40,995 nt of DNA, taken from the NCBI GenBank assembly GCA_015296075.1, contig DVDV01000273.1, positions 1-40,995 on the forward strand. Direction: 5' to 3'. The position numbers and the translations under genes were made by a program. The notes under the pieces were generated by a model, which was not told the origin of the DNA, did not search any database, and saw only the letters and a program-made list of their open reading frames with translations. Below, piece after piece: positions 16,809 to 24,176 of this stretch; the first letter of the stretch is position 1, and every line of letters begins with the position of its first letter. This DNA is from Leptolyngbyaceae cyanobacterium M33_DOE_097 (GTDB taxonomy: Bacteria; Cyanobacteriota; Cyanobacteriia; Leptolyngbyales; Leptolyngbyaceae).

Positions 16809-18497
16809 TTAATCGAGCTGTTCTTCGCCAATGTCTGACAAGGCAACCGGGGCATGTTCGGGGGTACGCAGGTCATCCACCAGCCGCTGAATTTCAGCCG
16901 GAGGTGGAGGCGTCAGGCGAGAAACAATAAATGTAACCAGAAAGTTGAGCATCATCCCAACTGTACCAAACCCTTCTGCCGAGATGCCAAACCAGGGTGC
17001 CATACCACCAAATTTGACCGCAAACACATAAAAGGTAGTCACGACTAGGCCAAGAATCATGCCCGCGATCGCCCCTTCTCGGTTAGTGCGCTTGTCAAAC
17101 ACACCCAAAATGATGACTGGGAAGAAGCTTGAAGCCGCCAGACCAAAAGCCAGCGCAACCACTTCCGCCACAAAACCAGGAGGATTAATGCCAAAGTACC
17201 CAGCCACGACGATCGCAATCCCTACCATCACCCGTCCGACAAACAAGCGCCTAGCCTCTGACGCGTGCGGATTAATCATGCGGTAGTAGACATCGTGGGC
17301 GATCGCGCTAGAGATCACCAACAGCAAGCCTGACGCGGTAGACAATGCAGCCGCTAAACCACCCGCTGCGACCAGGGCAATTACCCAGGGCGCTAGTTTG
17401 GCAACTTCGGGAGTGGCCAGCACAACAATGTCGCGATCGATGGTGATCTCATTGGAAGCTTTGTCGGGTGTGAGTTGAAATCGGCCATCCCCATTCTTGT
17501 CATCAAACGCCAGCAGCTTGGTATTCTCCCATTTCTTAGCCCAATCGAGTTGTTGCACCTGTTCCACCGTTTTGTTGTGCAAACTGTCGATCAGGTTGTA
17601 GCGTGCAAAGGCAGCCAGAGCTGGAGCGGTAGTGTAGAGAATCGCAATGAATAGAAGTGCCCAACCCGCAGAGCGTCGCGCCGCTTTCACATCCGGTACG
17701 GTGTAGAACCGCACAATAATATGGGGTAAGCCTGCCGTACCAACCATCAGCGCGATTGTGAAGAACAACACGTCGATCATGGGTTTATTCGCAAACGGCT
17801 GCGTATAAGCCTGAAAACCCAGATCGGTCTGAATTCCGTTGAGGCGTGACACAATATCGCTGAAGGTAAAACTCAGTTGCGGAATTGGATTGCCCGTCAG
17901 CAGCAACGAAATTGCGATCGCGGGGATCAGGTAAGCCACAATTAACACACCGTATTGGGCTACCTGCGTCCAGGTAATGCCTTTCATGCCACCCAGGATG
18001 GCAAAGAAGGCAACAATCACCATGCCGATCACAACGCCCGTATTGATATCTACTTGCAGAAAGCGGCTGAAAACGATGCCCACACCGCGCATTTGTCCAG
18101 CGACGTAGGTGAGCGAGACAAAAATTGCGGCAATCACAGCGACAAGGCGAGCCGTGCCAGAGTAGTAGCGATCGCCAACAAAATCGGGCACTGTATATTT
18201 GCCAAATTTACGCAGGTAGGGAGCCAGCAACAGAGCCAGCAGCACGTAGCCACCTGTCCAACCCATCAAGTAGATAGAACCGTCGTACCCTAAAAAGGAA
18301 ATAATCCCAGCCATTGAGATAAACGAGGCGGCAGACATCCAATCGGCTGCGGTTGCCGCACCGTTTGCGAGAGCAGGCACCCCCTGATCGGCAACAAAAA
18401 ACCCTTTTGTGTCACGCACGCGCGATCGCCAACCAATGTAAATGTAGAGAATGAAGGAAAGAATGACTAAAACAGTTGTCCAAGCTTCGGCTGACAT
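16809..18497 (-). CDS. Sodium:solute symporter large subunit (SSS family, 562 aa)
   Basis: An inner-membrane symporter of the SSS family, in the branch that pairs with a DUF4212 small subunit. About thirteen hydrophobic segments are visible, with GFFVADQGVPALANGAATAADWMSAASF early and ALSTASGLLLVISSAIAHD at the Na+-site region. I start at the ATG at 18497 because AAGGA lies 6 nt before it; an in-frame TTG two codons upstream is less likely. A soluble loop at about residues 310-350 contains D333-K-N335-G-D337-G338, an EF-hand-like calcium loop lacking the final Glu. By homology the substrate may be acetate or another short organic acid; the sequence does not decide. It lies 81 nt downstream of its partner subunit gene. 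Confidence 0.93.
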   Translation of the reverse strand: MSAEAWTTVLVILSFILYIYIGWRSRVRDTKGFFVADQGVPALANGAATAADWMSAASFISMAGIISFLGYDGSIYLMGWTGGYVLLALLLAPYLRKFGKYTVPDFVGDRYYSGTARLVAVIAAIFVSLTYVAGQMRGVGIVFSRFLQVDINTGVVIGMVIVAFFAILGGMKGITWTQVAQYGVLIVAYLIPAIAISLLLTGNPIPQLSFTFSDIVSRLNGIQTDLGFQAYTQPFANKPMIDVLFFTIALMVGTAGLPHIIVRFYTVPDVKAARRSAGWALLFIAILYTTAPALAAFARYNLIDSLHNKTVEQVQQLDWAKKWENTKLLAFDDKNGDGRFQLTPDKASNEITIDRDIVVLATPEVAKLAPWVIALVAAGGLAAALSTASGLLLVISSAIAHDVYYRMINPHASEARRLFVGRVMVGIAIVVAGYFGINPPGFVAEVVALAFGLAASSFFPVIILGVFDKRTNREGAIAGMILGLVVTTFYVFAVKFGGMAPWFGISAEGFGTVGMMLNFLVTFIVSRLTPPPPAEIQRLVDDLRTPEHAPVALSDIGEEQLD

Positions 18498-18578
18498 TTT
18501 CAATCCTTAAAAAATAAGATTCAATTTTGTAGCTTTGCCACTGAAATGTGCTGGAAAAATGGGAAAAAGCAAAGCGAT

Positions 18579-18878
18579 TTACTCAGGCAAATCAGAGCTT
18601 TCTGGCTCAGGTGTGAGCGGAGCGGAATTGTTTTTTAAGTAGGTGCGATCGATCTTGTCCATGCGGTTTGCGTAGATGAAGATTAAGACAACAAAGACAT
18701 AAATAGAGCCTTGTTGCGCCATCCAAAAACCTAACGGCACCTGCCCTAAATTAATAGTGTTCAGGAATTGCACGAGCAAAATACTTAGCCCTACTGAGAC
18801 GATCGCCCAAACAATTAATAAACTGCGAATTAAAGTTGTATTCGCTCGCCAATAGGCTCGTTTTTCAGTTTCGTTCAT
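18579..18878 (-). CDS. Sodium symporter small subunit, DUF4212 (99 aa)
   Basis: A two-helix membrane protein beginning AYWRANTTLIRSLLIVWAIVSV, with a second helix near MAQQGSIYVFVVLIFIYANRMDKID. The AYW...N, WF/W-M-AQQGS and Y-x-x-RMDK signatures identify the DUF4212 family, which is encoded immediately upstream of the large SSS subunit, as here. It probably stabilises or is required for the symporter. The C-terminal ~20 residues are acidic and Pro/Ser-rich. Confidence 0.92.
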   Translation of the reverse strand: MNETEKRAYWRANTTLIRSLLIVWAIVSVGLSILLVQFLNTINLGQVPLGFWMAQQGSIYVFVVLIFIYANRMDKIDRTYLKNNSAPLTPEPESSDLPE

Positions 18879-19191
18879 TGTGCTTCTAGTCGGTTTTGTT
18901 CAACTCTTGAAAAGAGGAAAAGCCAAAAAAAATAATAGCCAAAAACAGTTCAAGAGCTGAATTACGCTTTGAACTCATTCTCGCTAAAAGGTTCTGTCAT
19001 ATGTATCGGCAGAAACCAATCATTAACATGAAAAAAGTTTATCGTGCCTGATGAAAGACAGGATTAAACTTTTGTAAAATCGGCAAAACCAAAGCTTTTA
19101 GACACTCTGAAAGCACAAAAGTGTCAAAGCGGAAGAAAATCAAACCTTTCTGCTGACTGAGCGATCGCCTTTTTCCGTTTAACCCTTTGCT
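18879..19191. other. Intergenic region upstream of the symporter operon
   Basis: These 313 bp hold the presumed promoter of the symporter operon and the terminator of the FAD oxidoreductase (hairpin at 19094-19130). No gene or other motif is evident. Confidence 0.4.
19094..19130 (-). terminator. Hairpin downstream of the FAD oxidoreductase gene
   Basis: GCTTTTAGACACT (19094-19106) pairs with AGTGTCAAAGC (19120-19130), with a 2-nt bulge. On the minus strand it is followed by TTTGGTTTTGCC, a plausible U-rich tail, about 60 nt past the stop at 19192. Confidence 0.45.
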
Positions 19192-21294
19192 TCACCAATC
19201 CGTGCGAATTTGTTGCTGAGCCATATAAGCTTTCAAATCGGTGATCCGGTTTTTGGGCACGATATCAGCCGCAATTAGATCAGGGGTTTTGGTTAACCAA
19301 CCTGCAGTCGCCCCCGCTGCGGTGCCAATACTCCATTCGCTGTAGTGGATGCGGGTCATCGCGTTGACAATGTGGCTAACCGCGATCGCCTTTCCTCCTA
19401 CCAACAAGTTATCAACCCCTTGGGGAATCAACGCCTCTAGTGGAATTTCAGTTGGACGAACTCCATCTTCTTTCGTCGGTGCGCTGTTCGCTTCGTGGGT
19501 CTCTTCACCGTTGCGATAGCTACAACCGTGAATGTCGAGGGCATAGTGAGTTGTGGCGATCGCGGTCGCACTAAAATCTCGCCCGACTTGACCTTCGCGC
19601 ACATCTCCTTCACGCATCATAAAGTGATCTTGACCATAGGCGGCTCGTCCTACAATCCGTCTCCCTTCTCGTATGTAAGGGAATAAACTTAATCCCGAAT
19701 CCGTCTTCAGAGGTGAGTCGGCTCCACGCAAATACGTCAGCGGAAAACCTGGCTCTGTCTTCTTTTCCAGCAACCAAAAGGCAAACAAAAAGGCATTATC
19801 TTCTGCATGTCTGAGCGCAGCGGTAGACATACCACCCATCCAGTTTTGGTGTTGTCCTGATGCTTCGATCTCCGCATCTGTCAGAATCAACGGCGGATTC
19901 ATCACACCCCAATCGTTACCCCGGTTCCAGTTAACGACTGTCAAATCGCCTCTAACGGGTGCCTGGTGAAACGGGTCACTGCGGCGAGTGCTAACGATGC
20001 GACGGTAGTTAAAGAAGCTCCGTTTTCCCTGAAACATCGGGAAACCTTCCATGTCATAACGTCGCTGATGTTCTTCGTGCGAGTAACCCGGCTCTAGTAA
20101 GCCAAGGCTGGCAAGACCAGAACTGGGGCCACTATACAACCCCAACACAAACGGATAGGTGAATGCCTGGGTACAGCCAGGGTTCTCTTTTTTGGGGGCG
20201 CTTGTTTCTTGCAAGACCGCTTTTGACTCGGTGCCCAGTCGGTGAGGGATGCCCGACCAACCAACTAACTCGCCCGTATCCGTCGCATCAATCACAATCA
20301 GTTGTTTCCCTGCCGGAGCCTGCAACCGAATCGGCGTCTTATCAAAGGTTTCATCGCTGGCCCAGCCATACCATTGCTCTAATTCTTTTGAGAGGCGTCC
20401 CAAGGGTACATAGCTTGGGTTACGGGGCGATCGCCGCACACCATAAACCGCTGTGATGTACTTCCCTGTCTTGTCAAACTCTGCCCCTTTAAAGGCAATT
20501 TGGGTTTCCCAACGGCTTCCGGGCGCTTTAGCTGCAACAGACTTGAGCATTGTTTCTGCTGCTTGTGCGCCTGCTTCTGGTGGAAAACAGAGGGAACCGA
20601 CCCAGCAACTATTCAGACTACTCACAACCCGCTTGCCAGAAACCCCCGATTCGGGTGGCAACTCAACGAGCTGCTGGCTGATCAACTGCTTAAAATCTAA
20701 CCAGCTCTTTGAAAAATGATTGCCATCCAGCATTCGCAGCGATTCGTCGATCGCCGATACCCCCTGCGAACTGACTTGCCCACCCAACCACGGTGTTAAC
20801 TCAATTAAACAGGTTGATGCGCCTGACTGCATTGCATGGTAGGCTGCTGCCACACCACCCAGCGAGCCACCGACCACTGCCACCTCACACTCCCACACTT
20901 CTTTGGCTTCCGGCTGAGGCGATAATACCGGGCGTGGGCCTGCCGCTGTTTGCAACGTTGAGGAGCCACCGGATTTGGCAAAAATTTGGTGCGCGGCAGC
21001 ATTCAACAGATGTCCCAGCCCGACCACGATAAATAAACCAGGTGTGACAACAACCGCGAGCCGTAACCACGGCAGTACGCCTTTCCGGGAACGGCGGCGA
21101 CGATTGTGAGCCACAGACGACTTAGCTGGATGCGGAGCAAATTGCACCGATCGCCGAACCTTTGACCCATTCAGATCTTTTGGGCGATCGCTCACGTCTC
21201 CCCGGAGCTGACGAACTTTTGGGGTAGAAACACGCTTAGATCCTGCGGATTGTTTGCTTGAGCGCGATCGCTTTGCTCGTAAACGCTGTTTCAA
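19192..21294 (-). CDS. Membrane-anchored FAD-dependent oxidoreductase (700 aa)
   Basis: Three parts are visible. Residues 1-72 are very rich in Arg, Lys and Ser. Residues ~74-95 form one hydrophobic segment (LRLAVVVTPGLFIVVGLGHLL). The rest is a flavin enzyme: the dinucleotide fold is VAVVGGSLGGVAAAYHAMQSG (from ~138) with an acidic LIE (163-165) to bind ribose, and a C-terminal FAD-closing segment LIPQGVDNLLVGGKAIAVSHIV. This matches the FAD_oxidored family; related proteins are often annotated 'xanthan lyase-like', which says little about function. The frame opens with a TTG at 21294, two codons after an in-frame TAA; the GTG of SSVAHN (residue 61) is an alternative that would still keep the membrane anchor. 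The 186-nt gap to the upstream ATPase gene holds a strong inverted repeat, so co-transcription is uncertain. Confidence 0.82.
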   Translation of the reverse strand: MKQRLRAKRSRSSKQSAGSKRVSTPKVRQLRGDVSDRPKDLNGSKVRRSVQFAPHPAKSSVAHNRRRRSRKGVLPWLRLAVVVTPGLFIVVGLGHLLNAAAHQIFAKSGGSSTLQTAAGPRPVLSPQPEAKEVWECEVAVVGGSLGGVAAAYHAMQSGASTCLIELTPWLGGQVSSQGVSAIDESLRMLDGNHFSKSWLDFKQLISQQLVELPPESGVSGKRVVSSLNSCWVGSLCFPPEAGAQAAETMLKSVAAKAPGSRWETQIAFKGAEFDKTGKYITAVYGVRRSPRNPSYVPLGRLSKELEQWYGWASDETFDKTPIRLQAPAGKQLIVIDATDTGELVGWSGIPHRLGTESKAVLQETSAPKKENPGCTQAFTYPFVLGLYSGPSSGLASLGLLEPGYSHEEHQRRYDMEGFPMFQGKRSFFNYRRIVSTRRSDPFHQAPVRGDLTVVNWNRGNDWGVMNPPLILTDAEIEASGQHQNWMGGMSTAALRHAEDNAFLFAFWLLEKKTEPGFPLTYLRGADSPLKTDSGLSLFPYIREGRRIVGRAAYGQDHFMMREGDVREGQVGRDFSATAIATTHYALDIHGCSYRNGEETHEANSAPTKEDGVRPTEIPLEALIPQGVDNLLVGGKAIAVSHIVNAMTRIHYSEWSIGTAAGATAGWLTKTPDLIAADIVPKNRITDLKAYMAQQQIRTDW

Positions 21295-21404
21295 ACCGAT
21301 TTACTTCCACACGACAGGAATGTTGTATCACAGCAGACTGAGACTGCGCGAAAAGTTTTAGATGGTAAATGTAGAAAGTGATTGATACAATCCGGTGGGT
21401 GGAG

Positions 21405-21467
21405 GGGTTTAGCATTCGGGCTGAAAAGATGGCATCCGTTAGGGATGGCTGGCCGAATGCTAAACCC
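21405..21467. repeat. Perfect 15-bp inverted repeat with an inner hairpin
   Basis: GGGTTTAGCATTCGG (21405-21419) and CCGAATGCTAAACCC (21453-21467) are perfect reverse complements. The 33-nt loop contains a second stem, CATCC (21433-21437) with GGATG (21443-21447). It sits 14 nt past the AAA+ ATPase stop. No U-tract follows on either strand, so a REP-like palindromic repeat is likelier than a terminator. Confidence 0.65.
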
Positions 21468-21480
21468 GTACAGGGAAGGG

Positions 21481-23346
21481 TTAGGTTTGCGATCGCTGCT
21501 GAGTGAGACGTGCGAAGGCGTTTTCAAAGTCTTCGTTGGAAATGCGAATCACACTGGGATCGGTCAAGCCTTCTGCCCGGTAACGTCGAATCGCTTCTAA
21601 AGCAGCCTGGTTGCTCAGCAATGCTAGGTCAGCCCCATTCCAGTCTTGAGTTTGAGCAGCCCACCCTGTTAAATCAACGTCCTCTGCAAGGGGGCGATCG
21701 CTGTTGTGGACTCGCAAAATCGCCAAACGACTATCAGCATCGGGCAAGTCAATCTTAAATTGCAGATCCAGCCTGCCAGAGCGGAGCAGCGCCGGGTCAA
21801 GCGCATCAGGACGGTTGGTTGCACCAATCAACAAGACGTTGCGACAGTCTTGCAAGCCATCTAACTCAGTGAGTAGCTGACCAACCACGCGATCGCTCAC
21901 ACCTGAATCACCCATAAATTTGCCACGGGCCGGAGCCAGAGTATCAATTTCATCAACAAAGACCACACAGGGAGCCGCTTGCCGCGCTTTACGGAACAGT
22001 TCGCGTACCTCTTGTTCCGCCGCACCGACCCAACGACTCAGCAGCTCTGGGCCATTTACGGCGATGAAGTTTGCGCGTGCTTGAGAGGCAACCGCTTTGG
22101 CAAGCAGGGTTTTGCCAGTTCCGGGTGGCCCCCACAGCAAGATCCCACGCGGGGCTTTGGCTTTGGTGTGGGCGTACAGTTCAGGATAGAGGAGCGCCCC
22201 TTCGACGGATTCTTGCAGAGTTCGTTTCGTCTCTTCTAAGCCACCGATCGAGTCCCAAGGAACGTTGGGCGACTCGACTTGCACCGACCGCAAAACAGAA
22301 GGCTTGATTTCTTTGAGTGCCTGCAAAAAGTCTTCGCGGTCTACGGTCATCGCTTCGGGAATTGGCTCTCTCAAGGAGGGCACCTGTCGGCGTAGCGCAC
22401 TATAGGCGGCTTTCTGACAGACGGCTTTGAGGTCGGCACCCACCATTCCCACAGTGAGATCGGCAATCATTTCCAGATCAACAGTGGGGTCGAGCGGCAT
22501 CTGCCCGGTGAGAATTTGTAGGATTTCTAGGCGACCGTCGCGATCTGGGACGCGAAACTGCACTTCTCGGTCGAAGCGTCCTGGACGACGCAGGGCAGGG
22601 TCGATGTGATCGGGACGGTTGGTTGCTGCTAGCACAATCACGCCATCGCTCTTAGCAAAACCATCCATTAAGCTTAAGAGCTGAGCCACGACACGCTTTT
22701 CAACTTCACCCTCAACTTTGCTGCGATCGGGAGCAAGCGTATCAATTTCGTCGATAAACACAATGCAGGGAGCCGATCGCGCCGCTTTCTCAAAGATGCT
22801 GCGCAACTTGCCTTCGGCTTCACCGTAGTACTTGCCCATTACTTCGGGGCCAACAATCGCGATGTAGTGAACCCCTAGATCTTCGGCTAAGGCTCGTGCA
22901 GTCAGGGTTTTGCCGGTTCCGGGGGGCCCAACTAACAAGACCCCTTTGGGTGGCTCTAGCCCCAATTTCTTCAGCAGATCAGGCCGCTTCAGCGGAACCT
23001 CAACTAACTCGCGTAATTCTTTTAGGACGCCTGATAAGCCGCCTACATCTTTGAGAGTGGCTTCGGCCTCGGCGGGTGACGCATTCGTATCAGCATCATC
23101 GGCAAACCAATCGGAAGCATCGTTTGGCTTGGGCGATCGACCGCCAACATTGACACTGGGGTTAGCTGAAGGGCGACGCGGGGGGGCACTTCGAGGGATG
23201 CTGCCCTGTCGGGGAATATTGCTCGTTCCAGTTGCACTGCGAGTCTCAAATTGAAAATCGGTCAGAAGCTCACCTTTTTGAATTTTGTCTTCGAGGGAGT
23301 TGACCAAATCGACGAACTGCTCAAACCCTTTAATAAAGTCATTCAT
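21481..23346 (-). CDS. Tandem AAA+ ATPase, CDC48/VCP-like (621 aa)
   Basis: Two complete AAA+ modules lie in tandem. D1 has Walker A GPPGTGKT (140-147), Walker B CIVFIDEID (194-202) and the ALRRPGRFDRE arginine-finger region (251-261). D2 has Walker A GPPGTGKT (406-413), Walker B VVFVDEID (461-468) and ALLRSGRLDLQF. Both keep catalytic Glu and Arg, so both should hydrolyse ATP. The canonical CDC48 N-domain is missing. In its place is a short helical start (MNDFIKGFEQFVDLVNSLED) and a disordered Ser/Pro/Arg-rich linker to about residue 95. By family it should form a hexamer that remodels or unfolds proteins in the cytoplasm; the short N-terminus suggests a different adaptor or substrate interface. 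The gene is divergent from the SbcC-like gene. Confidence 0.92.
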   Translation of the reverse strand: MNDFIKGFEQFVDLVNSLEDKIQKGELLTDFQFETRSATGTSNIPRQGSIPRSAPPRRPSANPSVNVGGRSPKPNDASDWFADDADTNASPAEAEATLKDVGGLSGVLKELRELVEVPLKRPDLLKKLGLEPPKGVLLVGPPGTGKTLTARALAEDLGVHYIAIVGPEVMGKYYGEAEGKLRSIFEKAARSAPCIVFIDEIDTLAPDRSKVEGEVEKRVVAQLLSLMDGFAKSDGVIVLAATNRPDHIDPALRRPGRFDREVQFRVPDRDGRLEILQILTGQMPLDPTVDLEMIADLTVGMVGADLKAVCQKAAYSALRRQVPSLREPIPEAMTVDREDFLQALKEIKPSVLRSVQVESPNVPWDSIGGLEETKRTLQESVEGALLYPELYAHTKAKAPRGILLWGPPGTGKTLLAKAVASQARANFIAVNGPELLSRWVGAAEQEVRELFRKARQAAPCVVFVDEIDTLAPARGKFMGDSGVSDRVVGQLLTELDGLQDCRNVLLIGATNRPDALDPALLRSGRLDLQFKIDLPDADSRLAILRVHNSDRPLAEDVDLTGWAAQTQDWNGADLALLSNQAALEAIRRYRAEGLTDPSVIRISNEDFENAFARLTQQRSQT

Positions 23347-23587
23347 ACTCTACTTTCGCCCAACCCTAACGGTTTTGAAACAACAACTTGATGTGGGTTC
23401 GCCGATGAGTGGGGGCAGAAGGGCAATGCAGACATTGAGAGCAAGGCAGCGAACCGTAATCTTATCCTACTGGTTTTTGAGAAACTGGCGTGACTGTCGG
23501 CTAAAAGCGCGATCGGTTACTTTTGCAGTTTTCCCTAGATGAAGTGTGGATTATACATTGGTAAGGATGGCAACTTAGACGCTCAAG

Positions 23588-23819
23588 GTTAGCTAGCCAA
23601 ACGGTGCGGAATGCAAGTTTGACAACTCGATCGCTTTTGCTACGGGTTAAGCGGAGATTTGGGGGCGGCGGAGCCGCAAGACCGGGGGACTTCCCCCCGC
23701 GCCCCCGCTGTGTAGGGGCCTTACTCCCCTACAACCCCCGCAAGGTTTTGTTGGTGTGAGTTGTAGGGTCGGCTAGCAAAACGGTACGAGTCGCAAGTTT
23801 GCTACGTCGATCGCTGATT
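23588..23819. repeat. Direct repeats flanking a GC-rich hairpin cluster
   Basis: Segments 23588-23639 and 23768-23819 are imperfect direct repeats: both read GCTAGC.AAACGGT.CG......GCAAGTTTG, then TCGATCGCT, and both lead to TACGGGT. Between them are GCGGC-gga-GCCGC, GGGGG-actt-CCCCC and a perfect TGTAGGGG-ccttact-CCCCTACA stem. Confidence 0.6.
23644..23678 (+). repeat. 35-bp dispersed repeat (inverted copy at 33983-34017)
   Basis: This segment (GGGTTAAGCGGAGATTTGGG ... GGCGGAGCCGCA) matches the reverse complement of 33983-34017 at 32 of 35 positions. It contains the GCGGC/GCCGC hairpin. Confidence 0.7.
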
Positions 23820-24176
23820 TAAGGTACGGGTGGGGTGAGGCGGAGGTTACAAGAAAGATTAGACTCGTAGGTTACTTGAAAACTTTGCATTTCTTGGTTA
23901 TGGGTCATTCGGGTTCAGCACACTGTGCCGCTCCAGCCTACCAATGCACACTTTTAGGCTTGCCGACCTAGTAGGTTGAGTTGAAAGGATGGGGTTTGGG
24001 TCGGTGGATTTGGTGCTTAATGAACCTGAGTGAAGCTATATTTAGTGTTCAAGATGGTTTGCGATCCTAAATGTTCTTAAATTTTTTTCGAGGAATCAGT
24101 ACAGAGGTTCTAAAAAGCACGTAGCATTGTTTAAGTTTGCTTAATTCGATTCTTTGCTGTTTAACCTGACATCGAG

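Larger units (their letters stand above)
23347..24176. other. 830-bp divergent intergenic region with a GC-rich palindrome cluster
   Basis: It lies between the starts of the AAA+ ATPase and SbcC-like genes. The central part (23588-23850) carries imperfect direct repeats flanking three GC-rich hairpins. The rest (23347-23580 and 23851-24176) has no gene that I can support; promoters for both flanking genes must be there. Confidence 0.5.
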
